Positions 1 to 12,670 of a stretch of DNA of 64,000 nucleotides are shown here, one piece after another. This stretch comes from Panagrolaimus kolymaensis (lineage: Eukaryota > Nematoda > Chromadorea > Rhabditida > Panagrolaimidae). Both the position numbers and the translations under genes were made by a program. The stretch spans positions 3,286,001-3,350,000 of the forward strand of contig JAJQJQ010000016.1 in assembly GCA_028622995.1 (NCBI GenBank), read 5' to 3'. Each line of letters opens with the position of its first letter. Positions within the stretch are counted from its first letter, which is position 1. Below the pieces are notes generated by a model that worked only from the letters and a program-made list of their open reading frames with translations, had not been told where the DNA came from and searched no databases.

Positions 1-759
1 ACTAAAAGTATTAATTAAAAACAGAGGAATTACAAAGAAATAATCCTACATTCCACCATCAAGAAGTTTGATATTTGCTGTTACGACGCATGAGCCAAAG
101 AATGTTAAAGTGAATATTTCAGTGAATAAAGGACCTTTTGAATTTCCTTGCAATAATCTAAAAATAGTAAGTATTTATTAAAAAACATGCGAAAAAAAGA
201 GATAACTTACAAGGCTAAAAGAACGCAAATGAAAATAGGCCCCCATAGATCCCAATCCCTTCTAAAAATGCATTTGTTTTATTACTTTAATACTTGAATC
301 AAAAAAATAAAAAAGAAGTATCATATTTATCACGACGTCGTTGTTTTTCATATATTTAAAATCTATAAAACTTACAGCAGCTTTTGATTTTCATGTGGTC
401 GTAATACTTGTCCAAATTTTTCACCAACAAGCTTTAAATCACGTTTCTAAAAAAGACAAAACAGTATTTTAAAAGTAAATCGATCAATCATACAATAGTA
501 TCAAGAACTGGTTCGTCCAAAGTATCAAAATCAACTCCATGATCACCAGATGGTTCACTAATGTTTCTTGATGGATTTCGGCTAGGCACATTTCCAATAT
601 TACCAGATAAATCACGATAATTTTGTTCTCTTCTTTCTTGTTCTCGACTTGCTATTTCTTTTTCAAGCTAAAATAAAATAATTTGTTTATTGATCCAAAG
701 ACTTTAAAATTACTTACCGAATCCAAATCAACAGCTATACTAACAGGAGGTTGAGTCAT
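1..759 (-). CDS. yipf-6: YIPF6-like Golgi Yip1-domain protein (3' part outside window)
   Basis: Five coding exons on the minus strand: 759-718, 667-494, 446-376, 261-212 (last base could be 211) and 157-50. A further exon begins at base 1 after an intron at 49-2, so the gene leaves the window. Phases agree at every junction. The first 130 residues start MTQPPVSIAVDLDS and contain LDEPVLDTIKRDLK, then KLLRDWDLWGPIFICVLLAL. That order (acidic N-terminus, 'TIxRDLKxVGxKF' block, 'RDWDLWGP' leading into the first membrane segment) is the YIPF6 branch of the Yip1 family, whose multipass proteins act with Rab GTPases in ER-Golgi membranes. The gene is divergent from CSN2, with 313 bp between start codons. 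Family assignment is strong; the exact function in this animal is inferred. Confidence 0.85.
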
Positions 760-1072
760 TATTGTTACAAAGATATGTAATTTGCTTTAAAAGACTTTTT
801 TACAGAATTACTGAACGTAATGTATTAGTTAGAAAAAAAATTTGAATGAATTTTTAGACGTGGCGAAGCTTCGTCATTCAATGCTTGCGGCACAGAACTT
901 TCGTGTTAAAACATTTTATAAGAGCTGTCTCGAGTTGAAGAAAATGCAAGCATCCAAAAAAATTATAACCGCGCTCTTTTACAATTTTGCTTCTTCTTTT
1001 TTTGCTGAAGAATTTGTAATTAATTTTTTCTTTTGATTATTCTTTGCAACTATAATCAATCAATTCATCAAC
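760..1072. promoter_or_regulatory. Bidirectional intergenic region between YIPF6 and CSN2
   Basis: This 313-bp spacer separates two divergent start codons (759 minus, 1073 plus). It must hold the 5' ends of both genes. I see T-rich tracts and no recognisable motif or supported coding sequence. Confidence 0.5.
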
Positions 1073-2600
1073 ATGGATAATGACTATATGGATGATTATG
1101 AATTGGTATGTGCTTTGAATTTACTTATTAAATACTTTATCTTCTTCTCTTTTTTTTCAGGAATACTCTGATGATTCAGGATCTGAACCAGATGTCAACT
1201 TAGAAAACCAATATTATGTTGCTAAAGGCCTCAAAGGTGAGAATGATCTACGTGGCTCACTCGAAGCATTTCAAATTGTTTTGGATATAGAAACTGAAAA
1301 AGGTGATTGGGGTTTCAAAGCATTAAAACAAATGGTCAAAGTTTGCCATTTGCTTGTAAGTTTTCTTCTACTTCACACTATATATATAAAACGTTTGGTT
1401 ATAGGAAGAACATGAAAAAATGATAAACTACTACAGTCGTATGCTTGGTTACGTCAAAGTTGTCACTAAAAATTCTGCAGAAAAATCAATCAACTCAATC
1501 CTTGATTTTGTTAGTAATTCTAAACAAAAAAGTCTGCTTCACAACTTTTATCAAATTACCCTTGACTGTTTGAAGGTTTGTTGTTTTCGTTTTATTGTTT
1601 TTAACTTAATGCATATTGTTTATTTTAAGGAGTCCCACAATGATCGTCTTTGGTTTAAAACCAATACAAAACTTGCAAAGCTTTATCTTGATGAAAAGGA
1701 CTTCACTAAACTTGATGCTGTTTGCCGACAACTTCGTGAATCGTGTAAAACTGATGAAGGAGATACGGATGATAAAAAAGGCACGCAAATGTTAGAAATT
1801 TATGCTTTGGAAATTCAAAAATATACTGAACAAAAGAATAATCGTGCTCTTCAAAAGCTTTATGCTGAAGCTCTTCGAATCAAAAGTGCTATTCCACATC
1901 CGCTTATTATGGGTACTATTCGAGAATGTGGTGGCAAAATGCACCTTCGTAATGGCAGTTATGATCAAGCTTATACCGATTTCTTCGAAGCATTCAAAAG
2001 CTATGATGAATCTGGTTCACTTCGCCGCATCCATTGCTTGAAATATCTTGTTCTTGCTTCTATGCTTATGAAATCTGACATCAATCCTTTTGATTCTCAA
2101 GAAACTAAAGCTTTTCGTGATGAACCTGAAATTGTTGCAATGACAAAATTGATCAAATGCTATCAAGAACATGATTTGAAAGGATTTCAAAGTGTTATTG
2201 AACTTCACAAAGACACCATTTTTGCTGATTTATTTGTTAGTGAACGTCTTGAAGAACTAATGGATAATGTACGAAGTGAAAGTTTACGTAACATTATTCG
2301 ACCTTATACTTCTGTAAGCATTGATTATCTTGCTAAAGAAATTGGTGTTACTGTTGAAGAAGTTACTCGACTTTTAACTCAAATTATTCTTGATTTGGAT
2401 TCTCAATATCGGTAAGTGGATTTAAGGTTGAATAATTGCGAATCTCATTTATTTTATTATTTTTTAGCATTAATCAATCTACTAACATTCTATATCGCAG
2501 TGCATCTGAACAAAGTGAAGTTGATCGTCAAAAAGCTGTTGAATCTGTTCTTGATCGTTTGGAATCTATTCGAAATAACTTTGTTTCTTGTTGCTATTGA
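1073..2600 (+). CDS. csn-2: COP9 signalosome subunit 2 (CSN2)
   Basis: Exons 1073-1105, 1161-1355, 1405-1575, 1630-2411 and 2468-2600 splice in phase to 437 aa; animal CSN2 is about 443 aa. The protein has the acidic start ([16 protein letters not shown]), the block [11 protein letters not shown], helical TPR-like repeats, and a C-terminal PCI/winged-helix domain at roughly residues 255-405 with [18 protein letters not shown]2 is a scaffold subunit of the COP9 signalosome, which removes NEDD8 from cullins and so controls cullin-RING ubiquitin ligases. The C-terminus after the PCI domain (about 45 residues from the last exon) is more divergent than the rest. EAF6 begins 195 bp downstream on the same strand, a spacing typical of nematode operons. 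Identity is confident; the operon is inferred. Confidence 0.95.
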
Positions 2601-2795
2601 ATGTCCTTGTGGTATTATTATTTATCGGTGATTGTTTTTAAAATTTTTAATGTAGAACCTTGTCCATCATTTTGATCTTGTAAACAATTATTTTCTTTCA
2701 TTATTTTGCCGTTAAAGAAGTTGAAAGTGGTTTTAACCGCTTTAGTTATTTTTGAAATCATTTTAGAGCTTTAAAAAGGACAATAGCTTGCTTAG

Positions 2796-3659
2796 ATGTT
2801 TCCAAGAATCTCTCCATGTCGGCGTAAACGTGATGGAACTCGAATTATTCCACCTCCATCTCATTCGACAAAAACCTCCAATGTTTATAATAGAATGCTT
2901 GCAGAAGTAACAAAGAATACGGTTTGTTATAAGTATTGACTTCAAAAATAATTCAATTAATGTATTTAGGAAAATCGGCGTAAAATCGAAGAGCAAATTT
3001 ATAAATTTGAAACCCACTATTTAGAAGAGGCTTCCAAAATTTCATACATTGCAAAAGCTGTTCGTACTTCATCTAGATCGCTTGAAGCTATTGATTCGGA
3101 TAGGATTGCTCGTAGAAGCCATCATGTGATTAAAGCTAGAGATCGAATTTTTTCTCGTTCATCATACACTTCGCCCCTATATCAACCTGGTGGATTGTTA
3201 CATCAAGAATACTTGGATCTTTTTAAGAAACCTGAGCCTACTCTCACTGAAGATACTACAGTTCGTGCGGATTCGCCTGATTTTACAATGTTAGATTTGA
3301 ATCAATCTACAAATCCTCGACCAGTTAAAAGGAAGAAATCAGCATTTGATACTTCATCCGAAGAAGAGGAGGATGATCAAGATGGCGCTGAATCAATTCT
3401 TGATGATGTTTCTGAAGGAACCGCACATGATGATGACGATAATTTTGAGGATGAAATGATTGATGATGATGGTGAAGATTCAAATCAAGGAGTTTATTCT
3501 CCAATGCCAAGACGCATGAGTCGAATTCGAATGAGTTCTGGTTCATTGAGTCCATCATTACTTTCAAGTCGTCGTAGGGCCACTAACACCGATGCTGATT
3601 TCCCCAGTCGAGCTCGAAAAGGTTCTTCATCAACAAAAATTACTAAACGTCGGCGATAA
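2796..3659 (+). CDS. EAF6/MEAF6-like histone acetyltransferase complex subunit
   Basis: Two exons, 2796-2921 and 2970-3659, give 271 aa. Residues about 43-60 read ENRRKIEEQIYKFETHYLEE, and further on KARDRIFSRSS. These match the EAF6 core, in which a helix of the 'IYxFExxYLE' type is followed by 'RxFSxSS'. EAF6 is a small subunit of MYST-family acetyltransferase assemblies (NuA4/TIP60, HBO1, MOZ). The C-terminal half is an acidic stretch (poly-Asp/Glu near 3361-3480) followed by a basic Ser/Arg tail ending in KRRR, which looks like a nuclear signal. It is longer than vertebrate MEAF6 (about 190 aa) because of that tail. The start is the first ATG in frame; the sequence GCTTAG just before it could be a trans-splice acceptor. 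Confidence 0.8.
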
Positions 3660-3722
3660 TAATTTATTATTTTGCTTTAATTTTTTAAATACTGGCATTT
3701 TTAATTTTGTTGCATTTTTTTT

Positions 3723-3990
3723 TATTAAAGGGGCACTCCCACCTGACTCAAATTTGAGCTTACGACATGTTTTACCTCCTAGCGCGAAAGTCCTTTGTCA
3801 AGCCCATTTCAAAAGGTTTCGAAAGATTTTGAAAACTCGAAAAAATTTCGAAAAACTTTGAAAAAAACTTTGTAAGACTTCGTAAATTTTTCGAAAGCTT
3901 TCGAAACGGACTTGACAAAGAACATTCGCGCTAGGAGGTAAAACATGTCGTAAGCTCAAATTTGAGTCAGGTGGGAGTGCCCCTTTAATA
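3723..3990. mobile_element. Palindromic MITE with terminal inverted repeats
   Basis: A 268-bp near-palindrome. The outer arms, about 3723-3790 and 3922-3990, are inverted copies matching over roughly 65 bases (beginning AAAGGGGCACTCCCACC), with weaker pairing continuing inward through TTTGTCAAG and CGAAAG blocks. The ends are flanked by TTAA on both sides (3725-3728 and 3985-3988), which would fit a piggyBac-type target site. A TA target cannot be excluded because the flank is itself palindromic. It has no coding capacity. It lies between EAF6 and VPS34, and no second copy is present in this window. Confidence 0.85.
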
Positions 3991-4149
3991 TGCCAGTTTT
4001 CCAAAGATTCTTTCTTTTATTTCATCCCAAAAACATTTTGTATAAATACATTTTTCCCATTTTTTAAAAACCTTAATCGTTAATGGGTTTATTAAATCCA
4101 TTCTTTACTTTTATGTATATTATTTTCTTTATCAATAAAATAGATTTTT

Positions 4150-4155
4150 AGTAAA
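4150..4155 (+). promoter_or_regulatory. Likely spliced-leader acceptor before VPS34
   Basis: The sequence GATTTTTAG ends at 4151, four bases before the VPS34 ATG. No upstream in-frame exon pairs with it. It fits a nematode trans-splice acceptor leaving a very short 5' UTR. Confidence 0.5.
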
Positions 4156-7050
4156 ATGGCACCACAAATGGAATACCGTTATGTTCCTTCATGTGAATTA
4201 TATAAACCTGTGATTGTAAGAATTAGTTCCTTATTGGGTTCATTTGATCGTTGCTACAATGGCCGACGTCCACTCCTTCCAGATATGTGTGTTCGAGTGA
4301 AGGTATATTGTAACAAAAGATTGGTTGGCCCTGAAGTACAAACAGAATATCGACCTCCTTGTCCATCAAGCTTTCGAGGAGAAAGGCATAGATGGAGTGA
4401 AGTATTAGAACTTCCAATTCGATATTCAGAACTTAGTGAAGATGCATTCCTTTTAATTACTTTATGGGCTGCTGATAGAAATCATGGAGAAGTATTATTA
4501 ATTTTTTGTTTACATTTTTTAAGCAATAAATTTCAGATTTTTGTTGCTCAATGCGTTGAACAAATCTTTAGTAAACATGGTGCCCTTCATAGTGGTCAAA
4601 GAGAAGTTCGACTTATTCCAACACCGAGTGGACAACCTGAATATTTATATGAACCTAGTGATTTACCTCGAACCACTCTCATTTCCGCTGAACCTCGATC
4701 CCCAAGTTCTCCAAATATTCATAAATTAACTAGCTTTACACCTGAAACAACACCAGTAAGAACTTCACGTTCATCAAAAGCTATTCCAACAATTGAAGAA
4801 TTAACAAAACAAGAGAAAAAGTACAAAGATAATTTGCTTGATTCTTCATTCTTAGGTACCAGTATAGTTTATCCCCTCCTTTACATTTTTATTAACTTTT
4901 TCATTCTTTCTTTTAGATCAGTTGACCTTCATTAAATTGGCTACTTTGAGAGAAGAAGTTTGTTTTTTAACTTTTTTTGTCTTTGGAAAAAATATAACGA
5001 TGGATGGTTTTAGTATCGAAAAGAAGATAATCATTTATATCTTGTTATTGAATATCCTCCAGTTTATAATGGAAAGGAAGCATTACCATATGTAATTGTA
5101 TATTATTTTTCTGAAGAAGATGGAGCAAGTAGTCAATCCACAGCAGCTTCTCGAAGTTCCCTTGGAGGTTTACACCATCCCATTGTTTCATATCATGATC
5201 GAGATCTAGGACAAGAAAATCTTCATGAAAATAAACATTTAATGATTACAAGAAATGCTCGGGCTGTTGAAGTCGATCGCCTTCTAGTGCCAAATCCTAA
5301 AACAAAGGCCGAACTTGAAGAAATTATTAAAGTATGTAAAATATTTTAGAGTACAGTAGCAATATATATAAGAAATATATATTTTAGGCTCCAAGTTGCT
5401 CTGAATTAACGGTTGAGAAGAGAGATTTAATTTGGAAATTTCGTTACTTTTTACAAGATAATGCAAATGCATTAACCAAATTTGTTCGATCAGTTAATTG
5501 GGAAGCAACAGAAGAAAGAGAACAAGCTCAAAAAATAATTGAAAAATGGACTCCCATTCCCATTTACGATGTCCTTGAATTGCTTGGCCCTGATTTTACT
5601 CAACCTTTTGTCCGACGATATGCCGTTTCAAGGCTCAGAGAATCTAAAAGCAGTGATGAAGAAATTCTTTTGTATTTACCTCAATTGGTTCAAGCTTTAC
5701 GATATGAACATCCATTTGAGCAACCACGTGATTCCAATAATGAACTTGCTGCTTATCTCGTAGATGTTGCAGCTGATTCCTTTCCCGTTGCAAATTATCT
5801 TTTTTGGTACTTATATTTTTGAACCAATGTCTTAATAAAGATTTTAAATAAATTTTAGGTATTTAAAAGTTGAAATAGATGCAACCAATCAAGTGGATGA
5901 TACAGCTCAAAGTGTTTTTATTGCGGCTCAAGAAAAGCTTAAAGCTGCTTTATCTCGTGGTCCATCACAAAAATACCAAATTTTGAGATCACAAGAAAAA
6001 TTTGTGCTAATTTTAAATGATATTTCAAAAAGTGTTGGTGAAGCAAGTGGAAATATTGAAAAAAAAACTGAAGTCCTTCGAAAAGCCCTTACCGAATCCA
6101 CTGAATTACAAAATTTAAGCGGTCTTTCACTTCCCGTTGATCCTTTAATTAAAGTTAAATCAATTATTTCAACAAAAGCTCATATATTTAAATCAAGTCA
6201 AATGCCTATGAGTCTTACATTTCAAACACAACCAATTTCATCAAATTCACTAAATGATCAGCAATATACATTAATATATAAACGTGGAGATGATTTGAGG
6301 CAAGATCAATTGATAATGCAAATGATACATATTATGGATAATATTTTAAAAGCAGAGCGATTAAATCTTTATTTAACTCCATATGCAATCCTTGCAACAA
6401 GTTTAAACGAGGGCTTTGTTCAATATATTCGTGCAACACCCATAGCTGATTTGGATAAATTTTTCCCTGGTAAAAAGAAGGAAGAATACATACAACTTGC
6501 CTTACAAAAATATCGCCCATCTGCTGCTGGGCCATGTGGAATTGAATCAGAAGTTATGGATCGTTTCCTTCGAAGTAGTGCGGGATATTGCGTGTTATCA
6601 TATATCCTTGGAATAGGTGATCGACATTTACACAATGTTTTATTGTGTGAAGATGGACGAATATTTCATATTGATTTTGGTTATGTTCTTGGACGCGATC
6701 CTAAACCTTTACCACCTCCAATGAAAATATCTCCAAGTATGGTTTATGCTATGGGCGGAATTGGATCGCAACATTATAAAATATTCGTAGATTATTGTCG
6801 AACTGCATTCACCGTTCTTCAACAACACGCAAAACTTATAACAAATTTATTTGGTTTAATGCTTGATGCAGGAATTCCGGATATTGCAATAGAAAAAGAT
6901 AAAGCCGTACAAAAAGTATTGGAAAGATTCCATTTGAATATCGAAGGTGATAGTCATGCTATTGCTCAACTTCTTGATAATCTTATCGAAACTTCCATTA
7001 AAGCTATTATGCCATTAATATCAGATTTCGTTCATGGTTTAGCTACATAA
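4156..7050 (+). CDS. vps-34: Class III phosphatidylinositol 3-kinase VPS34
   Basis: Six exons: 4156-4491, 4537-4855, 4917-4957, 5014-5331, 5388-5806 and 5859-7050. All phases agree, giving 874 aa (human PIK3C3 is 887). The order is a C2 domain in the first ~200 residues, a linker rich in Ser/Pro, a helical PIK domain from about 340 to 530, and the lipid kinase domain from about 600. The kinase shows the P-loop region YKRGDDLRQDQ, the catalytic loop GDRHLHN near residue 731, and the DFG motif in FHIDFGYVLGRDPKP near 749. VPS34 makes PI3P from phosphatidylinositol on endosomes and autophagosomes with VPS15 and Beclin partners. The full-length, undisturbed reading frame indicates a working enzyme. 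The 41-nt third exon is unusually small. Confidence 0.95.
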
Positions 7051-7326
7051 CATTTAATCATTTATTATTATATTTGTCGTTGATTTTTGCGCTTAAATAT
7101 TTAAAAAAGTGATAGAGTATTATTTATAACTTTTTTGGCAATAATATTCTTGCAATTTTTGTTACCGGTGTTTTATTTTGCTCCCACACTTTGAAAAAAA
7201 TATTGTGATGTATTTTTTTATTTTTTATATTTAACTAATTACTTTTTAATTATGATTATGCAATATACAGTGATATAAAATAAGGCATTTTTGTGGCACT
7301 TTGAAAAAACTTTTTTTTGAGCAAGA

Positions 7327-10300
7327 CTATGGCGTTAAACCTGAAAGACGCAAAGTTGTACCTTCAGCTTTTACAGTAACATTTTGAGGTGCTGGATTTT
7401 GAGCTGCAAAGGAAACTGAAGGCGTGGAGTTTAGAGAATCGTTAAAGGATGTTTCGTTAAACCATGAAGTTGAAAGAACTCTACGTGGTTCAGTATCGAA
7501 TTTGGTAATCAAAGGTCTTCGAAGGGATGAAGATGGAGGTAATGGCGGTTTTAAAGCTGTATTAATTTTGGGCGATGATGCAGCTTTTGGAGAAGGTGAA
7601 GGTGCAATAGAAGGAGAATGAGAAAATTGAGCTTTGAGAGATTCAGAAAAACTCAAGGATGTAGTTGTCAGTGGTTTTGTTTCAATTGATAACGATGAAG
7701 AAGACTCAGATATTTTTATCACTTCTTTCGTTTTCTGAGTCTCTTGTGTTACCATAATTTCTTTATGCTCACTTCTTGGTGATAATTCGGGAGGTGGCAT
7801 CGGCCATTCATCTTCAGCTAAAGATTTTTGTGATAATGATGATGCTGCAGCAGCAGCCAATGCTCGACTTCTCGCAAATCTAGGTGAAATCCATCCATGT
7901 TTTGCTAATTCTTCCGTCGTTGATTGAGATATTTGAACTTTTTCGGTGGAATCCATCATTTTTACTGCTTTTATTTCATTCTTTTTAGGAATGTATGAAA
8001 CTGATTCTTTTGATTCGATGCAAACTGGCGCGGCATAATTTTTTTGTGGCATTTTTAAATCTTCTCTCGTAAGTATAATTTTTTTCGGAGTTTCAACCCA
8101 ATGTCGAAATGGTGGACTCTTTCGAGGAGTATCATCAAAATCATCTGGAGTTGAAATAGGAACATCAAGGAAAAGTTCGCTGGGTTCTGTTTGAAGCAAA
8201 TCTGATTCCACTGAACGAGCGGACAAAGAAGAAGTTGTTAGTTCAGGTTCAATAAATTCAACTCGACTTTTTCTTCCACTCGTTGCACCGAGTTCTTCTT
8301 TTAATATAGGCTTTTTAATTAACATTTCTTCATCATATTTTTTTGCTTCTTTTCTGGATGAAAGATCTTCAATCAACGATTCTTTTGAAGAATGCGCTTC
8401 TTCATATTGTTTTTCTGATTTTGTTTTTGGCCTAAATTTTTTTTCAATAATAAAAAATTTTATTTATTCGGCAGTGTTAAAAAAAGAAAGAAAAGCCAAA
8501 AAGCACATCGGGTTTAAAAAAAATTGTAAGAATAGTATTTTGTAGGATTATTTTTGAGATATAAGCAAAGACAGATGGAAGTGAATTGGTGTATGTGAAT
8601 GTATACATGTGAACATTGAAGGGATGAAATATGGAGAAGAGGCAAAACAAAACATAGCAATCATTATCTGAAAGCCGATGATGATTGATGCGCTTTTTGG
8701 CTTTCTTTTATATCTCAAAATAAAAAATACTTACAATTCATAGAGAACATTTCCAAGACAATCCCTTGTTTGATATAACTTGAAAATATTATTTACAGAA
8801 TTACTCCATGAATCACGGGAAATATTGCTCAAGCCTGATGTTGGTCTTTGATCATAACCATAATCATCGGATCGAGTTTCTGATCGTGAACGAGCACGCC
8901 GAAGTCGTGGATCAGGATAACGCGAGCTTCGATATGATTCATCAAGGGAACGATTTACGATGGATTCCTCAAAGACATTAGGTTGACTGATTGTATGTCG
9001 AAGAGGTCGAGGTCGGCGATCATAATAATCCCTTTCAATTGGAATTGGATAAACTCTTCCAGCAGATGGAGTTGGAGAATGTGCGCGTTCAAGACGCTGC
9101 TCTTGATGATCGCTGAATTGCCGGCGCATGATGGTTGCTTGATAAGCTCCATCAGCTTCATCCACCCATGATTGTCGGGTTTGAACTGTTTGGCTTGCAG
9201 GACGCTGCTGACGTTCAAGTGAGCCATAATAATTAGATCCATAGCCTGGAGAATGGCTGGATGGAAGACCTGAACTTCGCGAACCCCATTGGACACGATG
9301 AACAGGAGACGTGGAACCAAGTTCAGGGCGATCAGAGAATCTTGTTTCAGATCTAAAACATGTATTACTTTTTGGCATATGTTTATGGAATTTTTTACCT
9401 TGTGACAGATTCATAAGGAGGCCCAACAGCTCGAACAAGTTGAGGTCGGCCATCCGATCCTAAGGGATTGGGTGGTAATGCAAAATAATCAACTGGATTA
9501 TCTCTATCAACTTTTGAACGAAATACCTCAATTGTACTTGTTGTAGTTTTCGTATCGTTTAATAGAAGATCAGTTGGATATTGAACATACGGCCTTTCCT
9601 GAAGCCACAACATTGTTAAAAATGTTTATTTTTTCTATTTTTTCACGCTTTTTATTATGTTAGTTTTTTTTTGCTTTTGCCGCTAAGGTATTTGTTTACT
9701 TTTTTTGAAGGAAATAAAAGAATGCCAGAATCAACATTTCTTTTTCATGAATTCAAAAAAATATGCATCGCTTGATGTTTTTATTCTTTTGTTCTCAAAA
9801 CTCTTAGGTTATTCAATTTCAAACATTTGCGTGAAAAAGCATCAAAGCAACTCGAAAAAAAAACTAGAAACAAGCGTGAAGCAAGCGATAGCTTTACTCG
9901 ATTCGAGAGGGTTCATTCTCTTTTTTTGCTTTTGATTCTTTGTTTGTTTAAGCAGAAATGCGATGATGCTGAACTTAGAGCTTTGCAAACACGTGTTTCA
10001 AAACAAAAATAAGTATAAAAAAAAGTTATTAAAATCGGCAAAAAGATTTAAGATTCAAAACGTTGATTAAATATCATTCTTGTGCTTTTTTTGAATCAAC
10101 CGAAAATGGTTTTTAAATAATAACAAACATTTTCTAAGTTTAAAAACCAAAATAACAAAAAGATGAATCATTGCTTACTTCATTGAAAACATTAAGTTTA
10201 ACTTTTTCTGGTGCTATAAATTCATCGGGTGGTGAATCACGACCGGTAAATTCGACTAAAGGTGTGGTTGGACGTGAGCGACTTGTTGAACGAGATCTTG

Positions 10301-10598
10301 TGGAAATATTTAGTTTTTCTGCAGCTGTCATTCGTCCCGAAGTAGCTCCAATTCCACCAACACTAACAGTGCTGCCTCGAAGAGATGAAGGAATTTCTTG
10401 GATTGCTGGAATCGAAGGCGCTGTCATAATTGTTCCATTTGGAGTGGTGTGAGCCGCGAAAAAGCCTGCCGATGTTCCTTGTTGAATGCCACTGGTAATA
10501 AATATTCCATTATGCGGTCCATAAGTTGTAATATTCATTTTAAAATTCACCGTCATTGACGGAGTTTGACCTCCGCCAACGGCGGTATATGAAGTCAT
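7327..10598 (-). CDS. Large disordered Ser/Pro/Arg-rich protein, unknown function
   Basis: Four exons on the minus strand: 10598-10179, 9598-9399, 9352-8735 and 8431-7327. Phases agree and give 780 aa. I do not recognise the family. The N-terminal 140 residues contain MTVNFKMNITTYGPHNGIF and a Ser/Arg cluster. The middle has short aromatic blocks (DNPVDYFALPP, RDYYDRRPRP, DYGYDQRP) in an Arg/Ser-rich context, then NNIFKLYQTRDCLGNVLYEL. The C-terminal third is Ser/Pro/Lys-rich with FRHWVETPKK, HGWISPRFARSR and a poly-Ala/Ser run. There is no signal peptide, membrane segment or catalytic domain. The composition suggests a scaffold, possibly cytoskeletal, but this is a guess. The third exon reads into a stop right after the donor (LYEL-stop), so a shorter isoform is possible. 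Confidence 0.75.
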
Positions 10599-12670
10599 TT
10601 AATCCAATAGCTGGAAAAAAAGAAACTGGAGCCTTAAAAAATTTTTAAATCCACGAATTAGGTAAAGATTCATAAAATATTTCACGACTTGATCAAATTT
10701 TTTTGGAAATGTAAAAAAAATGAAGCCAAAAACCACCACGTACATTCAAAGAAAAAAATGAAAGTTTTAGATATACATATTTGCCCAAAAAAGGTAATCC
10801 ATACACATAAGTGAAAAGAAAGCCGGTTACAAACAAATATGAATCACAAATAAAAAATTTCTTTTAACAATGTATCCAAACGTAATAGAAAAACTCAACG
10901 AGAAAGAAGGAAAAAAATGAGGAGAAAAAAAGTTTTCTTTGTTGTTGCTGGACTCGCTTCAAGGAAACGAAGGAGAAAAAGCAGCGCTTGCATCGATGTT
11001 GGTTTTTTTCTTCATGCATGCATCAAAGAGCTCAATGGTTGGTTATCGCTTGCTTACTTTTTCTGCTTGCTTTTTTCGTTTGTCCGAGGCAACGCACACC
11101 TTTTTTTATTCTGTTGTTACTACTGCGCCGAAAATGGTCATCATTATTGCCGAGATAGTTCTACTTTTTTTAATAGAAAATTTGGAGGAGGAGGACTTAT
11201 GTTTACTTTTTACTCCCGCAGCATCATTACAAACGCTCCTCTTCATATTTTTTAACCCTTTGCTAAAATTAAGGTACAATCGCTTGCATCTGACTTCGCT
11301 TTTTTTTATGAATGACTGGACGACCGACCAGCTGATCCATTGACCGGCTCAATAATGGACCCACACTTGACTTGCAATGGAAAAGAAAAAACAAGGCTTT
11401 AGAAATGTGAGAGGAAAGTTTAAAGCAGAACTTTTTTAGGATTACTTTTTCTCTACAAATAAAATCTTAGTAAGATGTTGAAAAATTTTAAAAAGCGATA
11501 TTTTCCGACTTCCGAAATTCATTTTTTCAATGTTATTAAAAATATATAGTAGTTTCTTTAAATTATTTTCACGTTGAAATGAAATGTTTGTTGACAAATA
11601 AAATAGTAGCATCCTATCTCTTTTCTTCTTTTTTTTTAACGCATGATGGGAAAAATTGAAATGACAAAAAAGGGAAACAAAAAGATGATAGATAGAAAAA
11701 GCCAACCCGCAGAGCAAAAAGAGAGAAAGAATTGTACAATTTTTTCTTCTCATTTGTTGCTAAATTGGAAAATAAAACAGTTATTTGTTGCTGCATGAAA
11801 TTGCCTTCACCGTTGTCGTGGAAACTGAATATTTGCATAATGGTAAAAGCTGCCCTGAGGATATTAAACCGACAAAAAGAGAAATAGGTAGTACAATGAA
11901 ATTCCGAGAAAAATATTTTTTACCCGACCGAATAAGCCAGAAAAGGATAAGAAAAAAAATTTAAAATAAGCAAGTTTAAAATATGCTTTTATATAAAAAA
12001 GTTGTGGTCACACTCCTCGTAGACACGATCAAAAAAAGCAACGAAAACTTGTCGAAGAAACAAGAAATAAAAAGCATACAAAGTATTTTTCAGCTCAAAA
12101 GAAAAAACTAATGTTTGCTTAAACTCTGAACTTTTTTTTGATAGAAATAATTTAAAATTATCAATCAATTTTTACCAAATATGAATGTAATTAATAAAGT
12201 TACGCGATACAAAAGAAATACATTATCAGGAAATAATTTTTAAAGCTTCGACATGCTTTTTTTCAAGCAAATTATCTTTGTTGTGGCGGCGGCATTTTTC
12301 CTATTTTTTGCCGTTCATTTGCCACTGTTATTTTTTGTTGTTTGATAGACCAGAGCATGGGTTTGTTTAACCGTAGAAATCGAATATTTATTTGTAATTT
12401 TGTTAGGCTTATAAGCAAGCGTTCGAGGAATATTTCGATTTCGTTAAAAAAAAGCAACGACAAATTTACCACAACCTCATCGATGATCCTAAACCGGTAC
12501 GACCCCATTCAGCAACCCTTGAATCACAACATGTGAAACTCAAGCTGGACTTACAAAACGATTCTAACACAAATGACGTAAAAATGAAATAAAAATGATT
12601 TATTTTCTAATTTATAAATACGAATATATCAATACAAATACTTTGTTTGTGAAATTGGTTCACCATCAGT
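10599..12670. other. Noncoding spacer, about 2.1 kb
   Basis: T- and A-rich sequence between two minus-strand genes. It must include the promoter and 5' UTR of the disordered-protein gene. Open frames here carry no recognisable domain and have the biased Phe/Lys composition expected of homopolymer-rich DNA. Confidence 0.5.

Noticed and set aside
10917..11343. Two overlapping plus-strand open frames of over 110 codons
   Set aside because: They overlap in different frames, show no splice context and no known motif, and lie in the upstream region of a minus-strand gene.
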